A DNA stretch of 64,000 bases from an uncultured Clostridia bacterium (GCA_934771475.1 CAKVMD010000005.1:1-64000), one strand, 5' to 3'; positions 53,362 through 62,160 are shown, counted from the stretch's first letter. Translations and numbers: made by a program. Notes: a model not told the origin generated them from the sequence alone.

Positions 53362-53489
53362 GCTTAATTTTGTAAGTAATTGTGAGCAAAACCTATCTTT
53401 TCTCATAAGTTTTCTTTATAAATTTGTTGTTATTTTGCCTTAGAAGTTTGTTTTACTCATTTTTTCTAAATGCGATTTAAAAACTCAAT

Positions 53490-54062
53490 TTAGAATGCTG
53501 TGTTAGAAAGTTTAATGTTGAAAGAGAAGTTTCCACTTACTGACTTTTCAAGGTCTGTTACTTTCATAGTTATGACAAGAGATTTTGTTGTTTCTTTTTC
53601 AACTGTGAAAGTTGTGTTTGTTTCAGTTCCAACTTTGTAATTATAAGTTATGTTGTCGATTGTGCTAAGATTGTCTGAATATTGAACATACATTGGGTTT
53701 TCTGTGCTCTTATTTTGGAAAGTGATAGTGAATACGATTTCAGTATTGTTTACAAATGTGAAATCAATGTTTTGCCAAGATTCAGGTGTAACTGAACTTT
53801 CTGATGAAGCTGAGTCAAAGTTAAGAGCTGCAAATGTGTGTCCCGTTTTGGCACCAGTGATTGAACCTGTAACCTGAGCGTAAACATTTGTTGCATCATA
53901 AGTGAAAGTTCCGCCTCCGCTAACATTTAAGAGTGAAAGTGCGAATGCCACAGCAATGGCAGAAAAACCAGCCAAAATCATGAAAGCAACCGAGAAAGTT
54001 GCAAGTGCCTTTGAGCGTCTTGGACTTTTTCTATCTTCTATTTCTCTATCATAAAATTTCAT
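53490..54062 (-). CDS. Membrane-anchored protein with extracellular beta domain
   Basis: The 190-residue protein has a short basic cytoplasmic start (YDREIEDRKSPRRSKALATF), one membrane helix (VAFMILAGFSAIAVAFALSL) and a Ser/Thr/Asn-rich beta domain (FTITFQNKSTENPMYVQYSD, FTVEKETTKSLVITMKVTDL). The layout resembles pilin-like or TasA/CalY-like surface subunits, but no family motif is certain. AAGGAGGAAATA fixes the start at 54062; a frame seven codons longer overlaps the ribosome-binding site. Confidence 0.72.
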   Translation of the reverse strand: MKFYDREIEDRKSPRRSKALATFSVAFMILAGFSAIAVAFALSLLNVSGGGTFTYDATNVYAQVTGSITGAKTGHTFAALNFDSASSESSVTPESWQNIDFTFVNNTEIVFTITFQNKSTENPMYVQYSDNLSTIDNITYNYKVGTETNTTFTVEKETTKSLVITMKVTDLEKSVSGNFSFNIKLSNTAF

Positions 54063-54102
54063 TATTTCCTCCTTTGCGGGCATAACGCCTTATCTTGACT
54101 TT

Positions 54103-54131
54103 ATTATACATTTTTAGATAAAATGTGTCAA
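54103..54131 (-). promoter_or_regulatory. Promoter of the membrane-anchored protein gene
   Basis: On the minus strand TTGACA (54126-54131), 17 bases, TATAAT (54103-54108): a consensus promoter. Bases 54132-54361 show no gene with a start codon. Confidence 0.88.
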
Positions 54132-54361
54132 CAAATACAAGGCTGTGAAATTATTTTTTTAAAAATTTTTAATTTTTTCTCAGTTTAGTTTGTGTAATTT
54201 AAGTGAAAATATCCATTTTTATGAGAGAGCGCTTTTGTCGCAAATAAAACGTGGTGTAGAATTTTATATCTTGCTTAATTGCTTTGCAAGGGATCCAATT
54301 TTTGAACCAATAATGGAGGCTGATTTCGCGTTAAAGGAAACAATCGACCTGTAAAAATTAC

Positions 54362-54390
54362 TTGACAAATGCCTTTATTTATGCTATATT
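54362..54390 (+). promoter_or_regulatory. Promoter of rplU-prp-rpmA
   Basis: TTGACA (54362-54367), 17 bases, TGC-TATATT (-10 at 54385-54390). Confidence 0.85.
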
Positions 54391-54396
54391 TATAAG

Positions 54397-54475
54397 CGTA
54401 TCCGCATGGGAAAGGTTTTGAAGATTACTTTTGTAACACCTGAGCCAGCGAGTTTGGATAGAGGAGGTATAAAAA
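54397..54475 (+). ncRNA. Ribosomal protein L21 leader RNA
   Basis: The leader holds TATCCGCATGGGAAAGG near its 5' end and GAGCCAGCGAGTTTGGATA near its 3' end. TATCC pairs with GGATA. These conserved blocks match my recollection of the L21 leader motif found before rplU in Bacillota. It probably mediates L21 feedback. Confidence 0.72.
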
Positions 54476-54784
54476 ATGTTCGCAGTAGTACAAACTGGTG
54501 GCAAACAATACAAGGTTAGCGAAAACGATGTTATCACAGTTGAAAAACTTGAAAACGAAGTTGGAGATAAAATCAATCTTGAAGTTTTGCTTGTAAGTGA
54601 TAATGGAACAGTTGTTGCTGGAAACCCTGTCGTTGCTGGTGCTGTATGTGAAGCAGAAGTTGTTGCTCACGGAAAAGGCGATAAAATCGTCGTTTTCAAA
54701 TATAAACCAAAGAAGAACGAAAGAAAAAAACAAGGGCACAGACAACCATTCACTCAATTAAGAATTTTATCAATTAAAAAGTAA
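54476..54784 (+). CDS. rplU: 50S ribosomal protein L21
   Basis: L21 binds 23S rRNA in the large subunit. The 102-residue protein begins [20 protein letters not shown] and ends in the basic [26 protein letters not shown] precedes the start. It is first in rplU-prp-rpmA. Confidence 0.98.
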   Translation: MFAVVQTGGKQYKVSENDVITVEKLENEVGDKINLEVLLVSDNGTVVAGNPVVAGAVCEAEVVAHGKGDKIVVFKYKPKKNERKKQGHRQPFTQLRILSIKK

Positions 54785-54792
54785 GGTTTAAA

Positions 54793-55122
54793 ATGACAAA
54801 TATTACTTTTTACAAAAAAAATGGAATCGTTTTAGGATTTGAAATCTCTGGACATACCGGTAAGGATGACTATGGCAAAGACTTACTTTGCTGTCAAATT
54901 TCCACAATCGCTCAACTTGCTGTTGTTGGAATAGATGAAGTAAAAAAAGTCGCAAATTTTCATGAAATAAGTGATGGATATTTAAAAATTCTTCTCAATG
55001 AAAAGGACGCTGAGTCCAAAGATGTTCAACTCCTTTTTGAAAGTTGTTTGCAATCGTTAAAATCAATTATTGCAGACGAAAAGAAATATGCAAAATTGGA
55101 GGTAAAAAATGTTAAAGTTTAA
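54793..55122 (+). CDS. prp: Ribosomal-processing cysteine protease Prp
   Basis: Prp removes the N-terminal extension of L27 in Bacillota that have it. The 109-residue protein shows the active-site His in [20 protein letters not shown] and the catalytic Cys in LLCC. It stands between rplU and rpmA and overlaps rpmA by 14 bases. The L27 encoded next has the matching extension. Confidence 0.92.
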   Translation: MTNITFYKKNGIVLGFEISGHTGKDDYGKDLLCCQISTIAQLAVVGIDEVKKVANFHEISDGYLKILLNEKDAESKDVQLLFESCLQSLKSIIADEKKYAKLEVKNVKV

Positions 55123-55384
55123 TGCTCAACTTTTTGCTCACAAGAAGGGTGGTGGTAGCACTAAAAACGGTCGTGATTCTCAAAGTAAGCGCCTTGGCGT
55201 TAAAGCTTATGGTGGCGAGACTGTAACTGCTGGAAGCATCATTGTAAGACAAAAAGGAACAAAGATTTACCCAGGAAAAAATGTTGGAATGGGTAAAGAT
55301 TATACTTTATTTGCACTTGTTGATGGAGTTGTTAAATTCGGTCAAAGCAACGCAAAGAAAGTTGTATCAGTAGTAACTGAATAA
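55109..55384 (+). CDS. rpmA: 50S ribosomal protein L27 with Prp-cleaved extension
   Basis: L27 reaches the peptidyl transferase centre with its N-terminus. The 91-residue protein starts [20 protein letters not shown]. The first nine residues, ending LF before AHKKGG, match the Prp cleavage motif known from Staphylococcus aureus (cut before the Ala). The body has [25 protein letters not shown] precedes the start. Confidence 0.98.
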   Translation: MLKFNAQLFAHKKGGGSTKNGRDSQSKRLGVKAYGGETVTAGSIIVRQKGTKIYPGKNVGMGKDYTLFALVDGVVKFGQSNAKKVVSVVTE

Positions 55385-55391
55385 TAATTTT

Positions 55392-55416
55392 AAGCGAGGG
55401 TAAGCCCTCGCTTTTT
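55392..55416 (+). terminator. Terminator after rpmA
   Basis: AAGCGAGGG-TAAG-CCCTCGCTT is followed by T. Bases 55417-55572 show no gene. Confidence 0.9.
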
Positions 55417-55572
55417 GTTTGGCATTTTAAGGCGGGGCTAAAACCAAGAAAGGGTCTTTTTAAAATAAATAAGCCAAGCACTTTTAAAAAGAAATAAAAG
55501 GTTAAAATTAAAAAAGGTTTTTGTTTAAATGAACAAAAATAGCATAATTATATGATAAATTTAATGAATAAA

Positions 55573-55607
55573 TTGTTTAATCTGCCAAGGTGTGCTAAAA
55601 TAGTTGT
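55573..55607 (+). promoter_or_regulatory. ogg promoter, extended -10 six bases before ATG
   Basis: TTGTTT (55573-55578), 17 bases, TGC-TAAAAT (-10 at 55596-55601), then six bases to the ATG. There is no Shine-Dalgarno, so a leaderless transcript is predicted. Confidence 0.72.
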
Positions 55608-56438
55608 ATGAAAATATACGAGCAAGGAAAAGATTTTATAAAGATTTTAGACCCATCTTCATTTAATATTGAGCATATTTTGGAATGTGGACAAGTTTTT
55701 TGTTTTGATAAGGTGGACGGGCATTATGTGGTTTTTCCTCAAAACAAATATGCTGAAATATTTTTTGAAAATGGGCAATATCTGTTAAAAACGAGCACGC
55801 CCGACTTTTTTATCCAATGGTTTGACCTTGATAAAGACTACGGAGAAATTAAGAAAGCCCTTAATAAATTCCCTATTATGTCAAAGCCAATTAAATTTGG
55901 ATATGGAATAAGGATATTAAATCAAAACCTTTTTGAAACTTTAATATCCTTTATAATTTCAGCAAACAACAACATAAAAAGAATAAAGAGTATTCTGTTA
56001 AAGCTTCGAGAAGCACTTGGAGAAAAGACCTCAAATGGTTATGCTTTCCCTTCCCGCGAAAAAATGCTTGAAAAGGATGAAGCGTTTTATAAAAATCTAG
56101 GGGTGGGATATAGAGCGTCATATATCGTCAAGGTTTTGAGACAAGTCGACGAAAAAATACTTGAAGAGTGGCGCGGGCTGGATACAGGAGATTTAAGAAA
56201 TCACCTGATTGCACTTGCCGGCGTTGGACCAAAGGTTGCAGATTGTGTTTTGCTTTTTGGCTATCATAAGGGGGATGTTTTCCCAGTCGACACATGGATT
56301 GAACAGATGTACAACGAAAATTTTTCGCCACTTAAAAATCGTAATGAAATAAGAGACAATCTGACAAAAATGTTCGGCGGGCTGTCTGGTTATGCTCAAC
56401 AATATTTATTTTACTATCAAAGGTCATTTTTAGGTTAG
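55608..56438 (+). CDS. ogg: 8-oxoguanine DNA glycosylase/lyase (OGG1-type)
   Basis: The enzyme removes 8-oxoguanine and nicks the strand. The 276-residue protein has the OGG N-terminal fold (ECGQVFCFDKVDGHYVV), RILNQNLFETLISFIISANN NIKRI, and the helix-hairpin-helix with GVGPKVADCVLLFGYHKGDV. The Lys in PKVADC is the lyase residue and the Asp in FPVDTWIEQMY the catalytic acid. It stands alone with its own promoter. Confidence 0.94.
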   Translation: MKIYEQGKDFIKILDPSSFNIEHILECGQVFCFDKVDGHYVVFPQNKYAEIFFENGQYLLKTSTPDFFIQWFDLDKDYGEIKKALNKFPIMSKPIKFGYGIRILNQNLFETLISFIISANNNIKRIKSILLKLREALGEKTSNGYAFPSREKMLEKDEAFYKNLGVGYRASYIVKVLRQVDEKILEEWRGLDTGDLRNHLIALAGVGPKVADCVLLFGYHKGDVFPVDTWIEQMYNENFSPLKNRNEIRDNLTKMFGGLSGYAQQYLFYYQRSFLG

Positions 56439-56554
56439 TGGCCTTTTTTCGATTTTTGGGATAAAAAATCTAAAAAAATCAACTTTTTTCAATAAAAAAA
56501 CTATTTTTTCGGGTTAATTTAGGCTAAAATTCAATTTATCAATAATTTTGACTA

Positions 56555-56583
56555 TTTACAATCCTTCTATGTTGTGATATAAT
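56555..56583 (+). promoter_or_regulatory. floA promoter
   Basis: TTTACA (56555-56560), 17 bases, TGA-TATAAT (-10 at 56578-56583). Confidence 0.8.
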
Positions 56584-56606
56584 AAAAGGGTAAATTGGAG
56601 GTGAAA

Positions 56607-57644
56607 ATGATGTCATTGTTAAACGCACTATCTACTGCGCAAATCACATTAATTTCAGTTTTTGGAGGCATAGCACTCCTAGGAATTATCTATTTATGTT
56701 TTGTTCCTCTTAAAACATACTTTATGGTTGTTTTTTCAGGTTGTTATATCTCAACGGCAAAACTTATTGGGCTTAAAAGCAGAAAATTAGATGTCAAAGA
56801 AATTGCACTTTTGTATGTTTCTGCCCGCAAAGCAAAAATAAAGATTACACTTAAAGATATTGAAAAGGCATATCAATCGGGTGCTAACCTTAAAGCCATC
56901 ATCGAAGCAATAACTCTTCTTGACTCGGCAAACAAACCACTTGACTATGACAAGGCAGTTGCAGTTGAAATGGCAACAAAAAATATTGTAGAACTTGCAA
57001 AAGATAGCCTTGTAAGCAAAGCGTTAAATATTGAAGGCATAACTGCAACGACAATAGACGGATATGAAATAAGCGCAAGCGTTAATATTTCTATCAAAGC
57101 CGACCTTGAAAAGTTTGCAAATGGGCTGGGGCTTGACGACCTTAAAAATGCTATTTCTGCTTATGTTATTGATAAGATTTCTTCAACTGAAAACCATAAA
57201 GAACTTCTTGCAAAACCAAACGAAACATTATTTGAAAATGTGGATTTAAATGCCATTGCTCAAAAATCAATGTTTTCACTTGAAGATATCCAAATAGGTT
57301 CAATTTCAATAATTAAAGATTTAAATGCTGAAAAAGAGATAAAATCAGCCGAAAAAGAGAAAATTTATGCTTCTATTGAGGCTGACCGAATGAAAAACGC
57401 TGAGGAAATTCGATTAATTCAAACCAAGACCAAAATTGAAGATATGAAGGCGAGTGTTCTTGAAGCAGAGGCAGAGGTGCCACGCGCGCTTTCAGAGGCA
57501 ATTAAAGAGGGAAGATTCTCAGTTATGGATTATTACAAACTTATGAATCTTCAAGCTGACACCGCTCTTAGAAGAGCAATCATTGGGGATAACGACGAAG
57601 AAGATAATGATGATAGTGATGATGAAGACGGCGAAGGAGAATAA
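56607..57644 (+). CDS. floA: Flotillin-like protein FloA, divergent
   Basis: FloA is a membrane scaffold protein of fluid microdomains. The 345-residue protein keeps the family plan: an N-terminal membrane hairpin (IALLGIIYLCFVPLKTYFMV), a PHB-like domain, a coiled region rich in AEKEK, and the conserved end VLEAEAEVPRALSEAIKEGR followed by MDYYKLMNLQADTALRRAI. Much of the middle is diverged, and an acidic tail (NDEEDNDDSDDEDGEGE) is added. ATG 56607 lies five bases after GGAGG; 56610 is an alternative. An unknown membrane protein is coupled downstream. Confidence 0.88.
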   Translation: MMSLLNALSTAQITLISVFGGIALLGIIYLCFVPLKTYFMVVFSGCYISTAKLIGLKSRKLDVKEIALLYVSARKAKIKITLKDIEKAYQSGANLKAIIEAITLLDSANKPLDYDKAVAVEMATKNIVELAKDSLVSKALNIEGITATTIDGYEISASVNISIKADLEKFANGLGLDDLKNAISAYVIDKISSTENHKELLAKPNETLFENVDLNAIAQKSMFSLEDIQIGSISIIKDLNAEKEIKSAEKEKIYASIEADRMKNAEEIRLIQTKTKIEDMKASVLEAEAEVPRALSEAIKEGRFSVMDYYKLMNLQADTALRRAIIGDNDEEDNDDSDDEDGEGE

Positions 57645-57646
57645 TT

Positions 57647-58207
57647 ATGTTAACAATTATTTTATCGGTTGCTGGCGGAATTGTGGCGTTTATCATTCTT
57701 TGTATCGTTATTGCAACAATTCATGGTAAAAAGAAAGAGCTCGCGTTAGACGAAAACATCAAAAAACTTAAAGCCGAAAAAGAAAGTCTTAAAGATTCTG
57801 GTTCACTTACTATTGCAAGTGATGAAGCGCCAGCGCAGACGGAAACCCCAGAGGGAGCAACCATTGAAAGCATCAACATAGAAGATAATGAAAGCGCCAA
57901 ATCAAATGAAGTAAAAAATGAAGAAGACAATATGCAAACAGCACATTTAAATCATGATGATATGTTTAACATTGCAGATGACAAAGCGCTCGAAGACTTT
58001 TTAAAAGATTTAGATGATGATTTTGATTATAAGCCTAAAAAGACGACCAAAAAGAAAAAAAATACAGATGAATTTGAAAAATTCCTTGATAAACATTCAT
58101 ACACAAGAAGAATTTTAGATAAAGATATTTTAAAGAAATTGCAAGAACTTCCACCTGAAATAAAAGCAATCGTAATTTCAAACATATTTACTAGGCCACA
58201 AGATTAA
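57647..58207 (+). CDS. Unknown single-pass membrane protein in the floA operon
   Basis: The 186-residue protein has one N-terminal membrane helix (ILSVAGGIVAFIILCIVIAT) and a long acidic, low-complexity cytoplasmic segment. A short conserved-looking C-terminal domain reads FEKFLDKHSYTRRILDKDIL then KKLQELPPEIKAIVISN. It begins two bases after the floA stop, so the two are likely partners. I do not recognise the family. Confidence 0.75.
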   Translation: MLTIILSVAGGIVAFIILCIVIATIHGKKKELALDENIKKLKAEKESLKDSGSLTIASDEAPAQTETPEGATIESINIEDNESAKSNEVKNEEDNMQTAHLNHDDMFNIADDKALEDFLKDLDDDFDYKPKKTTKKKKNTDEFEKFLDKHSYTRRILDKDILKKLQELPPEIKAIVISNIFTRPQD

Positions 58208-58236
58208 AAGAGGACAGCTTAAAGCCCTCTTTTTTT
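58206..58236 (+). terminator. Terminator after the floA operon
   Basis: AAAAGAGG pairs with CCTCTTTTTTT. Confidence 0.8.
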
Positions 58237-58388
58237 GTGCACACGGTTTTTTGGTTGATTTTTAATTTTAAAAGGTGTAACTCTACTTAGTTTATTTTGC
58301 AAACATATTGATTTTTTATTGTAAATCTATATTGCTCTATTAAAATTGTTTCTTCATCAAATGTCAAAGGTTAAGGCAATTAAGTTTT

Positions 58389-58419
58389 TGAAATTTTTTT
58401 TGAAAATTAAACATATATT
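58389..58419 (+). promoter_or_regulatory. Possible sporulation-type promoter of yqfC
   Basis: TGAAAT (58389-58394), 17 bases, CATATATT (58412-58419) resembles sigma-E/G-type promoters. The region is very AT-rich, so chance matches are likely. Confidence 0.35.
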
Positions 58420-58435
58420 ATTGCGTTGGAGGAGT

Positions 58436-58693
58436 ATGTTTAATTTCTTAGAAGAAATCAAAAAGAAAGCGCGAAAAAGTAAACTTGCAACCGACTACAA
58501 TGTTATTCTTGTTTCGGGGCGACTTTTGTATATAGAAGGACATCAGGGACTTACAATCATAAGCCCTACTTTAATGGCACTTAAAGTCAAAGGTTCAAGG
58601 ATTGAAGTTGCAGGGCAGGAATTAAGCATAACTGAATTGACTGAGAATACTCTCCTTATTGAAGGGTACATCAACGAGGTGCGAAGAGGGTGA
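58436..58693 (+). CDS. yqfC: Sporulation protein YqfC (YabP family)
   Basis: The 85-residue protein reads NFLEEIKKKARKSKLATDYN then VILVSGRLLYIEGHQGLTII and LMALKVKGSRIEVAGQELSI, the YabP/YqfC pattern. It acts with YqfD during mother-cell sporulation. GGAGG lies close before ATG 58436; a longer upstream frame is not supported. Its stop overlaps the yqfD start. Confidence 0.9.
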   Translation: MFNFLEEIKKKARKSKLATDYNVILVSGRLLYIEGHQGLTIISPTLMALKVKGSRIEVAGQELSITELTENTLLIEGYINEVRRG

Positions 58694-59805
58694 ATAGAAG
58701 TCAATTTACAGTGAAAGGTTTAAACCAAGAGAAAGCGTTTAACAATCTTTCAAAAGAAATAAAAGTGTACAAAATAAAACGCTCCGAATACAATTTGTCC
58801 ACATTTGAAGTGGATAGCAAGAACGAGAAAAAAGCAACTTCTATCCTTTCGTCAATGGGACTTGAAGTGTCGGTCGTTGGACGCAAAGGATTTACTAAAA
58901 AGATAAAGACTTTTTTTTCTTTTTACGGAATTATTTGCGGACTTATTATATCAATCTTTTTTTATATTTTGCAGTATAACTTTATCCTAAAAATCGAGGT
59001 TTGGGGAAGCAAAAATCTTTCGGCAAGCGAGGTTAAAGATTATGCCGACAGTCTCCTTGGTAGCCATTTTAAGTCCAAAATAGACACAAAAGAAATAGAG
59101 AATAAAATCAAAGATAAATTTCACCTTGCTAGCAGTGTAAGCGTTGCGATTGTCGGACAAACACTTATTATTAATCTTAACGAAGGCATTTTGCCACCAG
59201 AAATGGAGGAAGAGTTTTTGCCTATTGTAAGCGAAGAAGAGGGGCTTGTTACCGCCATCACGCTAGTTCAAGGTACACTGAATGTCAAAGTGGGCGACAT
59301 AGTTAAAAAGGGAGATGTTTTAGTTTTTCCATACATTATAGACGCCGATGGAAATGAAAGAAAAGTTAAACCGCAGGCGCAAATAGAGGCCGAAGTGTGG
59401 CTACGGAAAGAGTATTGCCATAAAGATTATGTTGTAAAATCGCAACGCACTGGGCAAAAAGCAGTTTGTAATAGAATTCTTCTTAATGGCAAGGAAATAT
59501 ACAAATATGAAAGTAAAACACAATTTGATTGTTATGAGGAGGAAACAACTTGTCAAAATTTAATTTTAAACAATCTTCTTCCGTTTAAATTTGAGCGAAC
59601 CACGCGCTACGAACTCGAAACAGTCGAGATAAGCAAACCTTTTGAAGAAAATAAAGATGAAATTGTAAGTTTAGCACGCCAAAATGTATTGATTTTTTTG
59701 CAAAAAAATGAGATAATTAAGGAGGAAAAGTATTTCGTGCGAGAGGGTGGCGGATGTTATTTTATTGATTACATTATCACCACTTGCCGAGACATTGGAG
59801 GATAA
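58690..59805 (+). CDS. yqfD: Sporulation protein YqfD
   Basis: The 371-residue protein has a cytoplasmic N-terminal part, one membrane helix (IICGLIISIFFYILQYNFIL) and an extracytoplasmic domain with KIEVWGSKNLSASEVKDYA and LVQGTLNVKVGDIVKKGDVL. YqfD is needed for forespore engulfment or coat steps in other Bacillota. It starts at GTG 58690, overlapping yqfC. The following phoH gene, usual in this cluster, is missing; ybeY comes directly. Confidence 0.92.
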   Translation: MNRSQFTVKGLNQEKAFNNLSKEIKVYKIKRSEYNLSTFEVDSKNEKKATSILSSMGLEVSVVGRKGFTKKIKTFFSFYGIICGLIISIFFYILQYNFILKIEVWGSKNLSASEVKDYADSLLGSHFKSKIDTKEIENKIKDKFHLASSVSVAIVGQTLIINLNEGILPPEMEEEFLPIVSEEEGLVTAITLVQGTLNVKVGDIVKKGDVLVFPYIIDADGNERKVKPQAQIEAEVWLRKEYCHKDYVVKSQRTGQKAVCNRILLNGKEIYKYESKTQFDCYEEETTCQNLILNNLLPFKFERTTRYELETVEISKPFEENKDEIVSLARQNVLIFLQKNEIIKEEKYFVREGGGCYFIDYIITTCRDIGG

Positions 59806-60288
59806 ATGATAATCAATTTCAATAAAGTGCATTTGGGCAAGAGAAATTTAATTCGCAAAATCTACAATAAGGCGCTGGAAGAGACAAAAAATGATGATAT
59901 GAATATAGTTGTAAGCGTAACTTTTGTAAATGAAGAGAAAATAAGGGAACTTAACAAAATCAGTAGAAATGTTGATAGAGTAACAGATGTTTTGTCTTTT
60001 CCTATGCTTGATATAAAATATCCACAAAAAGTGAACTCGTTTTCAGATGAGGTGAACCCGGACGGGACTTTATATCTTGGAGATGTTGTGATATGCACGA
60101 AACGCGCAAAAGAGCAGGCGAAAGAGTATGGGCACAGTTTCAAAAGAGAAATTGGGTTTTTGGCTTTGCACGGATTATTGCACATTTTGGGATATGATCA
60201 CATTGAAAAGGAAGATGAAGAAATCATGTTTTCGACAGCAGATAAAATCTTAAACAGCGTTGGTTTGAAAAGAGGTAAAAATGTTTAG
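59806..60288 (+). CDS. ybeY: Endoribonuclease YbeY, rRNA maturation
   Basis: YbeY is a zinc-dependent factor of 16S rRNA 3' processing and ribosome quality control. The 160-residue protein has the metal motif HGLLHILGYDH and upstream DVLSFPMLDIK. It starts right after the yqfD stop with GGAGG before it, and its end overlaps era. Confidence 0.96.
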   Translation: MIINFNKVHLGKRNLIRKIYNKALEETKNDDMNIVVSVTFVNEEKIRELNKISRNVDRVTDVLSFPMLDIKYPQKVNSFSDEVNPDGTLYLGDVVICTKRAKEQAKEYGHSFKREIGFLALHGLLHILGYDHIEKEDEEIMFSTADKILNSVGLKRGKNV

Positions 60289-61117
60289 GGCTGGATTTAT
60301 AGCATTGGTTGGGAAACCAAATGCGGGGAAAAGTACTTTAATAAATGCTCTTGTTGGCGAAAAAGTTGCGATAATATCTCCAAAACCTCAAACCACAAGA
60401 GATAACATTCTTGGTATTTTAACCACCGATGACTATCAAATGGTTTTTGTTGATACGCCTGGGGTGCATAAAACCAAAAATTCTCTTGACAAGGCGATGA
60501 TGAAAAATGTTCGCAGTGCAATCGCTGGGGTAGACCTCGTTTTGTATTTAATTGACGGCACAAGTCAGCCAGACGAAGAAGAATTGGCTTATATCGAAAA
60601 TTTGTCAGTTCCAAAACTGGTGGTTAAAACCAAAACAGACTTGCCTAGTCAAGCAGAATTTAATTTTGATGCTAGTTTGTCGGCTTTTAATGGCGAAAAT
60701 TTAGACCTTTTAAAAGAAAAGATATTGTCGTTTCTGCCAGTTTATGAAGATAAACATTATCTTTACGATCCGGAGTTTTATACAGATAAGTCGTTAAAAT
60801 TTTTGATTGCTGAGGAGCTTCGAGAAAAAGCACTTTTATCACTTCATCAAGAGGTTCCACATGGCATTGCGGTAGAAATAATTAGGTTTTATGAAGACGA
60901 AAAATTAGTTGAGATAGATGCAGATATAGTCTGTGAAAATGAACGCCATAAAGGCATGATTATCGGCAAGGGTGGCATTAATTTGAAAGACATGGGAGCA
61001 AAGACGCGCAAATTCGCGGAAGAACTTTTAGGTAAAAAGGTTATGCTAAAAATATTTGTTAAAGTAGAAACTGATTGGAGAAATAAACCTCAAAAAGTAA
61101 AAAATTTGGGTTATTGA
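60281..61117 (+). CDS. era: GTPase Era
   Basis: Era binds the 3' end of 16S rRNA and checks 30S maturation. The 278-residue protein has G1 GKPNAGKSTLIN, switch II DTPGVHK and TKTD in place of NKxD (VKTKTDL). The KH domain has ETDWRNKPQKVKNLGY and GMIIGKGGINLKDMG. The normal G4 Asn being replaced by Thr (TKTD) is noteworthy, though TKxD occurs in other GTPases. Confidence 0.96.
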   Translation: MFRAGFIALVGKPNAGKSTLINALVGEKVAIISPKPQTTRDNILGILTTDDYQMVFVDTPGVHKTKNSLDKAMMKNVRSAIAGVDLVLYLIDGTSQPDEEELAYIENLSVPKLVVKTKTDLPSQAEFNFDASLSAFNGENLDLLKEKILSFLPVYEDKHYLYDPEFYTDKSLKFLIAEELREKALLSLHQEVPHGIAVEIIRFYEDEKLVEIDADIVCENERHKGMIIGKGGINLKDMGAKTRKFAEELLGKKVMLKIFVKVETDWRNKPQKVKNLGY

Positions 61118-61130
61118 TATTAAAAAATAT

Positions 61131-61158
61131 AAAAAACGCATTTTTAAATGCGTTTTTT
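61131..61158. terminator. Bidirectional terminator between era and murB
   Basis: AAAAAACGCATTT pairs with AAATGCGTTTTTT, with A and T runs on both sides. Confidence 0.88.
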
Positions 61159-61225
61159 GTGTATTTATGATTAAAAATTTTAAAAATATTGTCGAATTTA
61201 ATTAATAATTTAAAATTAACAAATT

Positions 61226-62092
61226 TTAAATTATTTCGACCTCTCTTTCCAGTTTTATATTAAATTTTTCGTACACGCAGTTTTCGCACAGCATTATTAA
61301 GTCGTAAATATCTTGGAAACTCGCATCGCGTTGGTTCATTATAAAATTTGCATGCTTATTTGAAATCACTGCGCCATTTTTTGAGATGCCTTTAAGTCCG
61401 CATTGCTCAATAAGCCACCCAGCGCTTTTTTTAGGTGGATTTTTGAATACGCTCCCACAACATTTGCCGGAAGGTTGTCGAGAAAGACGGTCATCTACAA
61501 GCATGGTATGTTTCTTTAATATTTCGCATTTTGGCGTTTTGGTTAATATTATTGAGCCACCTAAAATAAGTACATCTTTGAGGTTTGTTTTGTGATAACC
61601 ATACTTGACTTGCTCTTTTTTTATCGCCAGAACTTTTCCATTTTGTAGAATTTTTATTTTGTCAAGTATGTCAAATATGCATTTACCATACGCGCCAGCA
61701 TTCATTTTTATAAGCCCGCCCAGCGTCCCGGGAATGCAAGAAAGTTCTTCAAGTCCGCCCAGAGACTTTTCGTAGCAACGGCGGTAGAGAATTGGCATCG
61801 CAACTGCCGAAGAAAAGTACACCTTTTCACCTTTAAAATTAATTTTATTTTCCATTAATTTCGTTGAAAGCACAAAAATTTCTTCACTTTTGGGAGAAAA
61901 AAGCAAATTACTGCCATTTCCTACTATTTTAAAAGGAATATCGTTTATTTTGAGATAATTGTAAGTGGCTATAAGTTCTTGCTCGTTTTTGGGATAAAAA
62001 GCCCCTTTAACCTTCCCCTCTGTTCCATAAAAGCTAAGCCTGCGCGTGCTTTCGTTTGCGACAAAATGAACTGAATTTAAAATATTATCCAT
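61226..62092 (-). CDS. murB: UDP-N-acetylenolpyruvoylglucosamine reductase MurB
   Basis: MurB makes UDP-MurNAc for peptidoglycan using FAD and NADPH. The 288-residue protein has the FAD motif FKIVGNGSNLLFSPK, LGGLEELSCIPGTLGGLIKM, the catalytic Ser in CGSVFKNPP and the C-terminal Glu region (KLEREVEI). The conserved YR dipeptide of other MurB (F-G-Y-R-x-S) is YGYHKTNL here, so the active-site Arg is replaced by His. The start has no Shine-Dalgarno and lies near a CATATT box. It is divergent from murC. Confidence 0.92.
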   Translation of the reverse strand: MDNILNSVHFVANESTRRLSFYGTEGKVKGAFYPKNEQELIATYNYLKINDIPFKIVGNGSNLLFSPKSEEIFVLSTKLMENKINFKGEKVYFSSAVAMPILYRRCYEKSLGGLEELSCIPGTLGGLIKMNAGAYGKCIFDILDKIKILQNGKVLAIKKEQVKYGYHKTNLKDVLILGGSIILTKTPKCEILKKHTMLVDDRLSRQPSGKCCGSVFKNPPKKSAGWLIEQCGLKGISKNGAVISNKHANFIMNQRDASFQDIYDLIMLCENCVYEKFNIKLEREVEII

Positions 62093-62160
62093 GTTAATTA
62101 ATATGATTTAATTTTACTTTTGTTGAAAGCAAACTTTAAACTGAAAGCATATACAATAAC

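Noticed and set aside
53171..53443. A 90-codon frame across the repeat array
   Set aside because: The repeat period is not a multiple of three, the composition is odd and no ribosome-binding site is present.
54190..54350. An open minus-free frame of about 50 codons ending near 54352
   Set aside because: It has only a late ATG and no ribosome-binding site or recognisable family; it is likely chance.
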